The notes under the pieces are model-generated. The model did not search any database. It worked only from the letters and a program-made list of their open reading frames with translations, and was not told the DNA's origin. Positions 26,433 to 36,521 of a stretch of DNA of 64,000 bases are shown in pieces. The DNA lies in contig NZ_JYLN01000005.1 of assembly GCF_001439735.1 (NCBI RefSeq), positions 124,001 to 188,000 of the forward strand. The letters are read 5' to 3'. The stretch's first letter is position 1, and the number at the start of each line of letters is the position of its first letter. The position numbers were made by a program, and so were the translations under genes. Source of the DNA: Pseudomonas paralactis. GTDB taxonomy: Bacteria; Pseudomonadota; Gammaproteobacteria; Pseudomonadales; Pseudomonadaceae.

Positions 26433-27809
26433 TTATGGCAGCAGTGTTGCCATGCATTCATCGATAGAACGCTGCTGCGTCTGGCCATAGAGCTGCAATT
26501 CATCAATCGTCTTGCGGCCCAGCGCCTGTTCGAATTCAGCCTGATTGGCATTGGCCGCGTAGCGACTCTGCGCTGCGTCCCCCAGGTTTGACTGGAAGAT
26601 CCCCGCCGCACTTACCGGCAGAAAATCCTCATACACCAATGGCTCGATCGCGACGTGACCGGCGCTGACCAGTGCCTCCAGCGTGCGCGGCTGATCCGCG
26701 TGGCCGCGTGCGGCCAGGCCATGGTCGGTCACGAAGTAGCGAAAGTAAGCCAGGCCCTGTTCGCGCATCTGCGCATGGTTGTCGGGAAACACCTGGAAGT
26801 GTTGTTCCATCAACTGCACATAACGCTCAGCGTTGGCCTCATTGGGGAACGCGCCCAGCTCATCGCGGGCGGCGTTCAGCAGTTGGTCATACAGGGCGCG
26901 GCCTCTGGGCGTGAGCGCTACGCCGCGTTGTTCGATTTCGCCAAAGCGTGCGCTGTGGCTACCCTGGGCGTCGCTGAAGGCGATAGGTTCGTCGAGCGCT
27001 TTGAAGCTGGTCTGGCGCAGCAGGATCGGGCACTGGCGCCGCGGTGGGCCTTCGATCACGGCTTTGGGCGTAATGCCTTTGCCGGGCATGGCGGCCTGTA
27101 CCTGGTCGATGTCCAGGGTGCGTGGCGTGAGGTGGTTGATGTGCGGGCCCCTGAAGGCGACCACATCGGCGATCAGGCGGTGCTGATTGCTCAGCTGCTC
27201 GTATTGCGCCCCTGTGACGGTGGCGGTGTTATGCCAGCGGAACGTCTCCAGGGCCTCGCGGATAAAAGCCTGGGCGTCGCTGGCATTCAAGCCGCCCTGT
27301 GTTTCTGCCTGCTCGATCAGCGCCAGTGCGCCGGGGGTGAAGATCGAGCGCTTGGCCAGAGCACTTTCGGCAAAGGCTCGCAGCTCCAGGTTTTCGATCA
27401 GCTCCAGGCGCAGCAGTGAAGTGAACACCCGAAACGGGCTGGTTTGCAGCGCGTGTTCATGCACGGCGCGAAAGGCGGTGGAATGCACCGGCACGCCCGC
27501 GGGGGTGAGGTCGTAGTAGCCCACCGGTTGCATACCCATGACCGCGAACAGGCGGCTGATGGTTGCCAGTTCTGCGGCAGTGCCCAGGCGGATGGCGCCA
27601 TGGCGCTCCATGTCCAGGCGCTGGATTTCTCCGGTGCGCTGCAACTGCTGCACCAGCTCGGGTTGGCTGCCGAGTACGCGTGCATTGGTGTGGGCCACTA
27701 GTTCGAGCAGCGCGCCGTACAGCGGCACTTCATCGCGGTACATGTCGGACATGGCCTTGGAAAAGCCCTTGCGGATCTCATCGGGGCTGACATGTGCGTT
27801 GGCGTGCAT
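26433..27809 (-). CDS. hglS: 2-oxoadipate dioxygenase/decarboxylase (DUF1338)
   Basis: This encodes 458 residues. HglS is an iron(II) enzyme that turns 2-oxoadipate into D-2-hydroxyglutarate in lysine breakdown. The key residues that I recall from P. putida HglS fall at the same numbers: His70 in MERHGAIR, Arg74, and His226 in GPHINHLTPR, with a glutamate at 291 or 293 in FGEIEQRG. AGGAA precedes the ATG at 27809. It is divergent from the glycoside hydrolase gene. No other D-lysine pathway gene is adjacent. Confidence 0.88.
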   Translation of the reverse strand: MHANAHVSPDEIRKGFSKAMSDMYRDEVPLYGALLELVAHTNARVLGSQPELVQQLQRTGEIQRLDMERHGAIRLGTAAELATISRLFAVMGMQPVGYYDLTPAGVPVHSTAFRAVHEHALQTSPFRVFTSLLRLELIENLELRAFAESALAKRSIFTPGALALIEQAETQGGLNASDAQAFIREALETFRWHNTATVTGAQYEQLSNQHRLIADVVAFRGPHINHLTPRTLDIDQVQAAMPGKGITPKAVIEGPPRRQCPILLRQTSFKALDEPIAFSDAQGSHSARFGEIEQRGVALTPRGRALYDQLLNAARDELGAFPNEANAERYVQLMEQHFQVFPDNHAQMREQGLAYFRYFVTDHGLAARGHADQPRTLEALVSAGHVAIEPLVYEDFLPVSAAGIFQSNLGDAAQSRYAANANQAEFEQALGRKTIDELQLYGQTQQRSIDECMATLLP

Positions 27810-28026
27810 AGAAAAATTCCTGATGGCTGTGGCGAGGAAAGTGACCTTTCCCCGATTTTGTTGAGGCGCAGGCCGGCTTGCAAACGAAGATTCCTCTGGA
27901 CTTCATTCTGCAAATGAATGAGCTGCCATGAACAGGAGCAAAACCCGCCTCTTCCAAGTCTTCATGTGCAACCGGGCGCCATTGGGTTCTACACTGCGCC
28001 TCACTGTGTAGGTGATGGAGAACCCT

Positions 28027-30663
28027 ATGACGGCCGTACCCGCAACCCGCCTGCTTGACACGATTGAAGGCCAGCGCCTGGCGACGCAAGATGCCGAGCG
28101 TTGGCGTGAATGGGGCCCGTACTTGAGCGAACGCCAGTGGGGCACCGTGCGCGAAGACTACAGCGCCGATGGCGACGCCTGGGCGTCCTTCCCCCATGAG
28201 CAGGCGCGCAGCCGCGCCTATCGCTGGGGCGAGGATGGCCTGGCCGGTTTCAGCGACAAGGCGCAACGCTGGTGCCTGGGCCTGGCGCTGTGGAATGAGC
28301 GTGATGCGATCCTCAAGGAGCGCCTGTTCGGCCTCAATAACGCCGAAGGCAACCACGGTGAAGACGTCAAGGAACTGTACTTTTTCGTCGATGGCGTACC
28401 GAGCCATGCCTACATGCGCATGCTCTACAAATACCCCCATGCCGCCTTTCCCTATGCCGACCTGATCGCTGAAAACGCTAGCCGTGGGCTGGACGACACC
28501 GAGTATGAAATCCTCGATACCGGCGTGTTTGAAGACAACCGTTACTGCGACATCAGCGTTGAGTACGCCAAGCACCAGCCCGACGATATGTTCATGCGTG
28601 TGACCGTGCACAACCGCTCGGACCAATCGACACGTCTGCAGGTGCTGCCCCAGCTGTGGGCGCGCAATGACTGGAGCTGGACCTTTGATGCGCCCAAACC
28701 CAGATTGACGCTGGACGGCGACCGCGTGCTGGCCCGTCATCATGAGCTTGACGATCGCCAGCTCAGCGCCTGGGGCCAGGATGGACTGCAATGGTTGTTC
28801 TGCGAAAACGAGACAAATGTTCGAAAATTGGGCGGGCAACCGGCGCCGGGGCCGTTCAAGGATGGCATCAACGATTACGTGGTAGCGGGTGTGGAGTCGG
28901 CGATCCGCCGGGATTCGGGCACCAAGGTGGCGGCGCGGTTCATGCTTGAACTGGCGGGCCTGGAAAGCAAAATCCTGTATGTGCGCTTTGCCCCAGTGGG
29001 CGCGCCCCAGGTCAATGCCCGCAAGCTGTTTGAACAGCGCCGTCAGGAGGCCGATGACTTCTACGCGGCCCTGCAACAAGGCATCACCGACGACGATGCG
29101 CGCAATGTGCAGCGCCAGGCCCTGGCCGGCTTGCTGTGGTCCAAGCAGTTGTACTATTTCGACGTCAATCAGTGGCTCGACGGCGACCCGGCTCAGCCTG
29201 CGCCGCCGCCCGAGCGTCTGCACGCGCGCAATAGCCATTGGCGGCATTTGTCCAACTTCGACATCCTGTCCATGCCCGACACCTGGGAATACCCGTGGTA
29301 TGCCTCCTGGGACCAAGGCTTCCAGGCGGTGGCCATCGCGCTGATCGATCCCGGTTACGCCAAGCAGCAGTTGCTGCTGCTGGTGAAAGACCGCTTCATG
29401 CACCCCAACGGCCAGTTGCCGGCCTACGAATGGCGCTTTGACGACGCCAACCCGCCGGTACATGCATGGGCCAGCTGGCGGGTGTATCAGCAGGATAAGG
29501 CGCTAACCGGCGTGGGCGATATGGACTTTCTGGAGCGGATCTTCCACAAGCTGCTGCTGAATTTTTCCTGGTGGGTCAACCGCAAGGACGCCGAAGGCCG
29601 CAACCTGTTCCAGGGTGGCTTTCTGGGCCTGGACAATATCGCCCTGTTCGACCGCTCGGCCACGCTGCCGCCGGGCTATCAGTTGGACCAGGCCGATGGC
29701 ACTGCCTGGGTCGCGGCCTATGCCATGGACCTGATGCGTATCGGACTGGAGCTGGCCAAGCGCAACGCCGTGTACGTGGACATTGCGGTGAAGTTTTTCG
29801 AGCACTTCCTGTATATCGCCGGCGCGATCAACCGCGTCGATGACAGCGCCGAAGGCTTGTGGGATGAGCAGGACCTGTTCTTCTATGACGTGCTGCACCG
29901 TCCCGACGGCCAGAGCGAACCGGTGCGCCTGCGTTCTATCGTTGGCCTGATGCCGCTGTTCGCCGTGCTGGTGCTGGAACAGCGCGAACATGAGGGCTTG
30001 GAAGGCCTGCGCGAGCGTTTGCTGGGGTTTATGCATCACCGGCCTGACCTGGCCAAACTGGTCTCGCGCTGGAACGAACCAGGGCAGGGCAATCGCTTGT
30101 TGCTGGCGCTGCTGCGTGGCGAGCGTACCAAGGATTTGCTGCGCCGCATGTTGGACGACCAGGAGTTTTTGTCGGCCTTCGGTGTGCGCGCCTTGTCCAA
30201 GGCCTTTGCCGAGCAACCCCTGGCGCTGAAGATGAATGGCGACACCCTGTGCGCCCGTTACCAGCCCGGCGAATCCGACTCACGCCTGTACGGCGGCAAC
30301 TCCAATTGGCGCGGGCCGCTGTGGATGCCGGTGAACTACATGCTGATCGAGTCGCTGCGCGAGTTTCACCGCTACTACGCGGATAATTTTTCTGTGGAAT
30401 ACCCCACAGGCAGCGGTTATCTGGCGTCCCTTGAAGAAGTGGCCGACAGCCTCAGCCAGCGTCTGACTGGGCTATTGCTGCGCGATGAAAATGGCCTGCG
30501 GCCATCCATGGCGGGGTATGCGCAGTTGGAGGCGGACCCGGCCAGCCGCGATCTGTTGTTGTTTCATGAGTACTTTCATGGCGAGACCGGGCGAGGGTTG
30601 GGCGCGTCGCACCAGACGGGGTGGAGTGCACTGGTCGCTTTGCTGCTGCAGCCAAAGGTCTAG
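28027..30663 (+). CDS. MGH1/GH63-like glycoside hydrolase (glucosidase)
   Basis: This encodes 878 residues without a signal peptide, so it is cytoplasmic. The start at 28027 has GGAGAACCC upstream. The region YFFVDGVPSHAYMRMLYKYP and the later core with WEYPWYASWDQGFQAVA, VNRKDAEGRNLFQGGFLGLD and LYGGNSNWRGPLWMPVNY are hallmarks of the MGH1-like (alpha/alpha)6 barrel; GNSNWRGPLWMP is the best-known signature. It probably acts on a glucoside such as mannosylglycerate or glucosylglycerate, but the substrate is unknown. It is followed by a REP and a structured repeat. Confidence 0.8.
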   Translation: MTAVPATRLLDTIEGQRLATQDAERWREWGPYLSERQWGTVREDYSADGDAWASFPHEQARSRAYRWGEDGLAGFSDKAQRWCLGLALWNERDAILKERLFGLNNAEGNHGEDVKELYFFVDGVPSHAYMRMLYKYPHAAFPYADLIAENASRGLDDTEYEILDTGVFEDNRYCDISVEYAKHQPDDMFMRVTVHNRSDQSTRLQVLPQLWARNDWSWTFDAPKPRLTLDGDRVLARHHELDDRQLSAWGQDGLQWLFCENETNVRKLGGQPAPGPFKDGINDYVVAGVESAIRRDSGTKVAARFMLELAGLESKILYVRFAPVGAPQVNARKLFEQRRQEADDFYAALQQGITDDDARNVQRQALAGLLWSKQLYYFDVNQWLDGDPAQPAPPPERLHARNSHWRHLSNFDILSMPDTWEYPWYASWDQGFQAVAIALIDPGYAKQQLLLLVKDRFMHPNGQLPAYEWRFDDANPPVHAWASWRVYQQDKALTGVGDMDFLERIFHKLLLNFSWWVNRKDAEGRNLFQGGFLGLDNIALFDRSATLPPGYQLDQADGTAWVAAYAMDLMRIGLELAKRNAVYVDIAVKFFEHFLYIAGAINRVDDSAEGLWDEQDLFFYDVLHRPDGQSEPVRLRSIVGLMPLFAVLVLEQREHEGLEGLRERLLGFMHHRPDLAKLVSRWNEPGQGNRLLLALLRGERTKDLLRRMLDDQEFLSAFGVRALSKAFAEQPLALKMNGDTLCARYQPGESDSRLYGGNSNWRGPLWMPVNYMLIESLREFHRYYADNFSVEYPTGSGYLASLEEVADSLSQRLTGLLLRDENGLRPSMAGYAQLEADPASRDLLLFHEYFHGETGRGLGASHQTGWSALVALLLQPKV

Positions 30664-30774
30664 CGCCCGGCGCGACGCGGGACCTGTGGCGAGGGAGCTT
30701 GCTCCCGTGAAGGCCGGCAGCGGCCGACTATTTAACTGATACACCCGCGACTCTACTGTGGGAGGGGTTTGAAT

Positions 30775-31172
30775 GTGGGAGGGGGCTTGCCCCCGATGGC
30801 GGCCTGATAGCCGACCAGGATGTTGGATTAGACCGAGTATATATCCGTTATTTGGGTAATGGCTGCTATGGGTTCCGCTTTTACAGCGGGTCACTTTGGA
30901 AAAGAGCCCCAAAGTAACCAAAGGGCTCTTGCCCCACCACTCGGCACCTCGCCTAGGCTCGGTGTGCCCGTAATCCGCCATGGATTTGGGGGGCCGCCGC
31001 CACGCGCCATCCATGGCGCGGGGCGGCTAAACCGGCATCCCTGCCGGTTTACCCCCCAAATCCCTGTCGGATTACGGCCAGCGTGGTTTGACGGGGCGCC
31101 TAAGATCAAGATCAAAAGCAGAGCAAGAGCAAGAGCAGAGCAAGAGCAAGAGCAGGCGCGGGTCGTAGCCTG
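30775..31172 (+). repeat. Long structured repeat, copy 2
   Basis: This has the same organisation as the copy at 13007. A REP arm comes first, then CCGCT/AGCGG (30875-30889), ACTTTGG/CCAAAGT (30893-30916) and a 26-base outer stem (30968-30993 with 31052-31077, two mismatches) around the same two inner hairpins. An AG-rich run of AGAGCA repeats follows at about 31110-31155. Where the stems differ from copy 1 the partner base also differs. REP fragments (GGCGAGGGAGCTTGCTCCCG at 30692; GTGGGAGGGG at 30759) lie just before it in the gap 30664-30774. Confidence 0.85.
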
Positions 31173-31323
31173 CGTTGGTGTTGCTTAACCGAGTTAGGGG
31201 GCCTGGAAGTACGTCTTTACAGATCACCACAAATGTTCACCCAGGGGCATTTTCTTCAATATCCGCGGTGTTTCAGCCTTTACCGTGCAGTCATCTTTAT
31301 TTGGCATAACAAGAGGGACTGCA

Positions 31324-31911
31324 ATGAGCTTGATCATTTCCATGGCCGCTTTCGCCCTGGCCACCTCCATCACCCCGGGACCGGTCAATGTGGTCGCCTT
31401 GAGCAGCGGCGCACGTTTTGGCTTTGCCGCCAGTCAGAAACATGTGTTCGGCGCGGCAGTCGGCTTCACGTTACTGCTGGTATTGATCGGCCTGGGGCTG
31501 CATGAAGTACTGGTGCGCTGGCCAATACTGACCCAGCTGATCCAGTGGGGCGGGGTGGCTTTCCTGTTGTACATGGCTTGGAAACTGGCGAGGGATGACG
31601 GTCGCCTGGACGCCGAAGGTGCAGCTAGCGCGCCGTCGATGCTGTACGGTGCGATCATGCAATGGCTCAACCCCAAAGCCTGGCTGGCCTGTGTCGCGGG
31701 CATGGGCTTGTTCGTGGCCGATGGCGATGCCAGGCAAGTGTGGCTGTTTGCGGCGCTTTACCTGGTGATTTGCTACCTGTCGGTGGCGTGCTGGGCGTAC
31801 GCCGGGACGTTTTTGCGTCGCTACTTGAACAACCCGCAGGGCGTGCGCCTGTTTAACCGCTCCATGGCCGGGTTGCTGGTGGCCAGTGTGGGTTATTTGC
31901 TGATGGCTTGA
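31324..31911 (+). CDS. LysE/RhtB family amino-acid exporter
   Basis: This 195-residue inner-membrane protein has six hydrophobic segments. The N-terminus MSLIISMAAFALATSITPGP is the typical LysE family start, and WLNPKAWLA at about residues 116-124 is a second signature. It exports an amino acid or related compound. Its 3' end overlaps the convergent AraC-type regulator gene by 59 bases, and that regulator is a candidate for control. The AGAGGGACTGCA sequence precedes the ATG. Confidence 0.88.
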   Translation: MSLIISMAAFALATSITPGPVNVVALSSGARFGFAASQKHVFGAAVGFTLLLVLIGLGLHEVLVRWPILTQLIQWGGVAFLLYMAWKLARDDGRLDAEGAASAPSMLYGAIMQWLNPKAWLACVAGMGLFVADGDARQVWLFAALYLVICYLSVACWAYAGTFLRRYLNNPQGVRLFNRSMAGLLVASVGYLLMA

Positions 31912-32746
31912 GGTTCTCGCGGTACTGTCCGGGCGTGGCGGCAAAGTGTTGTTTGAACGTGCGCTGGAAGTGCGCCTGGTCGGCAAAGCCTGCGGCCAGG
32001 GCGACATCGGCAATCAGTTCGCCGTCGCGCAATCGAGCGCGGGCGAACTGGATACGGTGATTGACCAGGAAGGCATGGGGTGTCAGCCCGTAATATTGCT
32101 TGAACGCGCGAATCAGGTAAGACGGCGACAGCTCGGCCGCCAGGCAAATATCCTCCAGTTTCAACGCCTCGGTGCAGTGTTCACGGATGAAATCCGCAGC
32201 GCGCTCCAGCTTGTGATTGACCTCCCGTACCGGCGTAAGCGACGGGTTCAAGCGCTGCTGAACTTCGCTGAAGTAACCTACCAGCGCGCTCTGTTTGTGT
32301 AGCAGTTCGGCCTGCTTATCCACCAGCAGTCGGTACAACGCCAATAAGCCGCTGTACAGCGAGGTGTCCCGGGTATGTGGGGTGTTGAACGGGCGGTAAC
32401 CCTGGTCGGTGCTGAAACCCAACTGGTGCTGCAGGTCGGTCAGCCAGGGGGTATCGAGGTAGAGCATATGGTAGGACCAGTGCTCATTGCGGATAGGGTT
32501 ACAGGCATGTACGTCGCCGGGGTTCATCAGCACCACGGTGCCTGCGCTGATCTCGAACGTCTGTGTGCCGTAGTGGTAATAACTGCGCCCGCAGGTAATC
32601 GCGCCGATGGAAAAGTGCTCGTGGGCGTGCCGGGTGTAGGTAACCCTGCGTCCGTCGGCAATGGTGCGCGCCTCGATAAACGGCAAGCGTTCGTCGCGCC
32701 AGAAACAAGGCGCCTGAGCGGGGCGGGCAGGGGTGTTCAGCGACAT
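31853..32746 (-). CDS. AraC family transcriptional regulator
   Basis: This encodes 297 residues. The N-terminal cupin-like sensor domain has HAHEHFSIGAITCGRSYYHY and VVLMNPGDVHAC. The C-terminal double helix-turn-helix has LKLEDICLAAELSPSYLIRA, then IADVALAAGFADQAHFQRTF and KQHFAATPGQYR. The arrangement is typical of regulators that sense a small ligand. It converges with and overlaps the LysE-type exporter gene, so it probably controls that exporter (inference). Confidence 0.88.
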   Translation of the reverse strand: MSLNTPARPAQAPCFWRDERLPFIEARTIADGRRVTYTRHAHEHFSIGAITCGRSYYHYGTQTFEISAGTVVLMNPGDVHACNPIRNEHWSYHMLYLDTPWLTDLQHQLGFSTDQGYRPFNTPHTRDTSLYSGLLALYRLLVDKQAELLHKQSALVGYFSEVQQRLNPSLTPVREVNHKLERAADFIREHCTEALKLEDICLAAELSPSYLIRAFKQYYGLTPHAFLVNHRIQFARARLRDGELIADVALAAGFADQAHFQRTFKQHFAATPGQYRENLKPSANNPHWPPATRPWSG

Positions 32747-32823
32747 GGCGGTGGTTCCATCCCTTGAGAGATCGAGGGCTGATCTTTACACACACCGCCA
32801 GTGGCGTCAGCCTCAATGTGACG

Positions 32824-34425
32824 TCAGGCCGGTACCAAAAAGGCGGCCTTGAGCAACTGGCGAGTGTAGGCATGTTGTGGGTCGGCAAAAATGGCCTTCG
32901 CATCGCCTTGCTCCACCACCTGCCCTTGCTTGACCACCATCAGTTGGTGACTGAGCGCCTTCACTACCGCCAGGTCATGGCTGATAAACAGGTAGGTCAG
33001 GTTGTACTTGGCCTGCAACCCGCGCAGCAATTCAACCACCTGGCGTTGTACCGTGCGGTCCAGGGCCGAGGTGGGTTCGTCCAGTAGGATCAGGCGCGGC
33101 TTGAGCACCAGGGCGCGGGCGATGGCGATGCGTTGACGTTGGCCACCGGAGAATTCGTGGGGGTAGCGGTGGCGGGAGTCGGGGTCCAGACCCACCTCCT
33201 TGAGCGCCGCGATAATCGCTGCTTCCTGCTCGTCAGGCGTGCCCATCTTGTGGATACGCAAGCCCTCGCCGACGATTTCGCTGACACACATGCGTGGGCT
33301 CAAGCTGCCGAACGGGTCCTGGAACACCACCTGCATTTCCCGGCGCAACGGGCGCACCTGTTGCTGGGTAAGCCTGTCCAGTTGCTGGCCCTCGAAGCGA
33401 ATCCCGCCCTTGCTGCCGATCAGGCGCAAAATCGCCAGGCCCAGGGTGGACTTGCCCGAGCCGCTTTCACCGACGATGCCAAGCGTCTGCCCCTGGGGCA
33501 GGCTGAAGTTGATGCCGTCCACCGCCTTGACGTAATCCACGGTGTTGCGCAAAAAGCCCTTCTTGATCGGGAACCAGACTTTCAGGTCATCCACTTCCAG
33601 CAGCGGTGGCCCGACCTCGTTGCCGGCCGGGCCGCCGCTGGGCTCCGCCGCCAATAATTCCTGGGTATAGGGATGCTGGGGCGACTGGAACAGTGTCTCG
33701 CACTCGGCCTGCTCCACGATGCAACCTTGCTGCATCACGCACACGCGATGGGCGATGCGTCGCACCAGATTGAGGTCGTGGCTGATCAGCAACAGCGCCA
33801 TGCCCAGCCGCGCCTGCAGCTCCTTGAGCAATTCCAGGATCTTCAACTGCACGGTAACGTCCAGCGCCGTGGTCGGCTCATCGGCGATCAGCAACTCCGG
33901 CTCATTGGCCAAGGCCATGGCGATCATCACACGCTGGCGCTGGCCGCCGGACAATTCGTGGGGCAGCGCCTTGAGGCGTTTGTGCGGTTCGGGGATACCC
34001 ACCAGCTCCAGCAATTCCAGGGTGCGCCGGGTGGCGACCTTGCCGGTCAGGCCCTTATGCAGCCCGAGCACTTCATTGATCTGTTTTTCGATCGAGTGCA
34101 GCGGGTTCAAGGACGTCATCGGCTCCTGGAAGATCATCGCAATGCGGTTGCCGCGAATATGCCGCAGGGTCTTTTCTTTAAGGGTCAGCAGGTCTTGCCC
34201 GGCGTATTCGATAGTGCCGGACGGGTGCCGCGCCAACGGGTAGGGCAGCAGCCGCAGAATCGAGTGGGCCGTCACCGATTTTCCGGAGCCGCTTTCGCCG
34301 ACCAGTGCCAGGGTTTCACCCCGCTTGATGTCAAAACTCACCTGGTTGACCACGCGGTGGTGATGTTCACCGGTGACGAACTCGACACTGAGGTCGCGGA
34401 TTTCGATCAGATTGTCCGGATTCAT
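32824..34425 (-). CDS. yejF: Peptide ABC transporter ATP-binding protein (YejF)
   Basis: This encodes 533 residues with two ABC cassettes fused in one chain. Walker A is GESGSGKSVTAHSILRLL and GESGSGKSTLGLAILRLI; the signature LSGGQRQRVMIAMALA is in the first cassette and FSGGQRQRIAIARALV in the second. It powers YejB/YejE import of oligopeptides (in enterobacteria, also microcin C). The start at 34425 follows one base after the yejE stop. It is the last gene of the five-gene transporter operon. Confidence 0.93.
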   Translation of the reverse strand: MNPDNLIEIRDLSVEFVTGEHHHRVVNQVSFDIKRGETLALVGESGSGKSVTAHSILRLLPYPLARHPSGTIEYAGQDLLTLKEKTLRHIRGNRIAMIFQEPMTSLNPLHSIEKQINEVLGLHKGLTGKVATRRTLELLELVGIPEPHKRLKALPHELSGGQRQRVMIAMALANEPELLIADEPTTALDVTVQLKILELLKELQARLGMALLLISHDLNLVRRIAHRVCVMQQGCIVEQAECETLFQSPQHPYTQELLAAEPSGGPAGNEVGPPLLEVDDLKVWFPIKKGFLRNTVDYVKAVDGINFSLPQGQTLGIVGESGSGKSTLGLAILRLIGSKGGIRFEGQQLDRLTQQQVRPLRREMQVVFQDPFGSLSPRMCVSEIVGEGLRIHKMGTPDEQEAAIIAALKEVGLDPDSRHRYPHEFSGGQRQRIAIARALVLKPRLILLDEPTSALDRTVQRQVVELLRGLQAKYNLTYLFISHDLAVVKALSHQLMVVKQGQVVEQGDAKAIFADPQHAYTRQLLKAAFLVPA

Positions 34426-34426
34426 C

Positions 34427-35446
34427 TCATTTCCTCGGGTCGAACGCATCGCGAGCGGACTCGCCGATAAACACCAGCAGGCTCAACATGATCGCCAGCA
34501 CCGCAAAGGCACTCATGCCCAGCCACGGCGCTTGCAGGTTGGATTTGCCCTGGGCCACCAGTTCACCCAGCGACGGCGAGCCCGCCGGCAGGCCAAAGCC
34601 AAGGAAATCCAGGGCGGTGAGGGTGCCGATGGCGCCGGTGAGGATGAACGGCAAAAAGGTCATGGTCGAGACCATCGCATTGGGCAGGATATGGCGGAAC
34701 ATGATCGCGCCGTTCTGCATACCCAGCGCCCGCGCTGCACGCACGTATTCAAGGTTGCGCCCACGCAGGAACTCGGCGCGCACCACATCCACCAGGCTCA
34801 TCCAGGAAAACAGCAGCATGATCCCCAACAGCCACCAGAAGTTGGGTTGCACGAAGCTGGCGAGGATGATCAGCAGGTAGAGCACCGGCAGCCCTGACCA
34901 GATCTCCAGAAAGCGCTGCCCGGCCAGGTCGACCCAGCCGCCATAGAACCCCTGCAACGCGCCGGCAATCACGCCGATGATCGAGCTGAGCACGGTCAGG
35001 GTCAGGGCAAACAGCACCGACACCCGAAAACCGTAGATCACCCGCGCCAGCACGTCTCGGCCCTGGTCATCGGTGCCCAGCAGGTTAACGCTTGAAGGGG
35101 GCGCGGGGGCGGGCACCTTCAGGTCGTAGTTGATGCTCTGGTAGCTGAACGGGATCGGTGCCCACAAGGTCCAGGCGTCCTTGGCCTTGAGCAGCTCCTG
35201 GATGTACGGGCTCTTGTAGTTGGCCTCCAGGGGGAATTCGCCGCCGAAGGTGGTCTCCGGGTAGCGCTTGAGCGCCGGGAAATACCAGTCGCCGTCGTAA
35301 TGCACGGCCAGGGGTTTGTCGTTGGCGATCAGCTCTGCGCCCAGGCTCAGCCCGAACAGGATCAGGAACAGCCACAGCGACCACCAGCCACGTTTGTTGG
35401 CCTTGAACCGCTCGAACCGGCGGCGATTGAGGGGGGACAAATTCAT
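34427..35446 (-). CDS. yejE: Peptide ABC transporter permease (YejE)
   Basis: This encodes 339 residues with a first transmembrane helix (WWSLWLFLILFGLSLGAELI) and then a large loop with DWYFPALKRYPETTFGGEFP. The permease core includes NLLGTDDQGRDVLARVIYGF and the EAA-like loop EYVRAARALGMQNGAIMFRH. The start at 35446 is preceded by the yejB stop one base away; a longer version from 35506 overlaps yejB and is less likely. It pairs with YejB. Confidence 0.93.
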   Translation of the reverse strand: MNLSPLNRRRFERFKANKRGWWSLWLFLILFGLSLGAELIANDKPLAVHYDGDWYFPALKRYPETTFGGEFPLEANYKSPYIQELLKAKDAWTLWAPIPFSYQSINYDLKVPAPAPPSSVNLLGTDDQGRDVLARVIYGFRVSVLFALTLTVLSSIIGVIAGALQGFYGGWVDLAGQRFLEIWSGLPVLYLLIILASFVQPNFWWLLGIMLLFSWMSLVDVVRAEFLRGRNLEYVRAARALGMQNGAIMFRHILPNAMVSTMTFLPFILTGAIGTLTALDFLGFGLPAGSPSLGELVAQGKSNLQAPWLGMSAFAVLAIMLSLLVFIGESARDAFDPRK

Positions 35447-35447
35447 C

Positions 35448-36521
35448 TCAATGCTCCCGGCTGGCGAAGTCGATACGCGGATCGACCAGGGTATAGGTGA
35501 GGTCACCGATCAGTTTTACGATCAGCCCCAGCAGGGTGAAGATAAACAGCGTGCCGAATACCACCGGGTAGTCGCGGTTGATGGCTGCTTCAAAGCTCAT
35601 CAGGCCCAGGCCGTCGAGGGAGAAGATCACTTCCACCAGCAACGAGCCGGTAAAGAAGATACCGATGAAGGCGGAAGGGAAGCCGGCGATCACCAGCAGC
35701 ATCGCATTGCGAAACACGTGGCCGTAAAGCACGCGGTGGTTGGTCAGCCCTTTGGCCTTGGCGGTGACCACGTATTGCTTGTTGATCTCGTCGAGAAAGC
35801 TGTTTTTGGTCAGCAGGGTCATGGTCGCGAAGTTACCGATCACCAGTGCGGTGACGGGCAAGGCCAAGTGCCAGAAGTAATCGAGGATCTTGCCGCCGGT
35901 GCTCAACTCATCGAAGTTGTTGGAGGTCAGCCCGCGCAGGGGGAACCAGTCCAGGTAACTGCCGCCGGCAAACACCACGATCAGCAGGATCGCAAACAGG
36001 AATGCCGGAATCGCATAGCCGACGATGATGGCCGAGCTGGTCCACACATCGAAGTGACTGCCGTGTCGCGTGGCCTTGGCGATCCCCAACGGGATCGACA
36101 CCAGGTACATGATCAGGGTGCTCCATAACCCGAGGGAGATGGACACCGGCATCTTTTCCTTGATCAGGTCGATGACCTTGGCGTCACGGAAAAAGCTGTC
36201 GCCGAAATCCAGCCGGGCGTAGTTCTTGACCATGATCCACAAGCGTTCCGGCGCCGACTTGTCGAAGCCGTACATCTTTTCGATTTCCTTGATCAGGGCC
36301 GGGTCCAGGCCCTGAGCCCCGCGGTAGCTGGAACCGGCCACCGCAACTTCGGCTCCGCCCCCGGCAATGCGGCTGGTGGCACCCTCGAAGCCTTCCAGCT
36401 TGGCGATCATCTGCTCCACCGGCCCGCCGGGGGCGGCCTGGATGATCACGAAGTTGATCAGCAAAATCCCGAACAGCGTGGGGATGATCAGCAACAGGCG
36501 GCGAACAATATAGGCCAGCAT
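35448..36521 (-). CDS. yejB: Peptide ABC transporter permease (YejB)
   Basis: This encodes 357 residues starting [20 protein letters not shown], the classic oligopeptide-permease start, followed by [17 protein letters not shown]. The core has the EAA-like [20 protein letters not shown] loop. The stop of the binding protein gene abuts the start (36522/36521). It forms the membrane channel with YejE. Confidence 0.93.
   Translation of the reverse strand: MLAYIVRRLLLIIPTLFGILLINFVIIQAAPGGPVEQMIAKLEGFEGATSRIAGGGAEVAVAGSSYRGAQGLDPALIKEIEKMYGFDKSAPERLWIMVKNYARLDFGDSFFRDAKVIDLIKEKMPVSISLGLWSTLIMYLVSIPLGIAKATRHGSHFDVWTSSAIIVGYAIPAFLFAILLIVVFAGGSYLDWFPLRGLTSNNFDELSTGGKILDYFWHLALPVTALVIGNFATMTLLTKNSFLDEINKQYVVTAKAKGLTNHRVLYGHVFRNAMLLVIAGFPSAFIGIFFTGSLLVEVIFSLDGLGLMSFEAAINRDYPVVFGTLFIFTLLGLIVKLIGDLTYTLVDPRIDFASREH

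Noticed and set aside
27778..29463. A 561-codon open frame on the minus strand
   Set aside because: It runs opposite the glycoside hydrolase gene, which carries the family motifs; no start signal or domain is seen.
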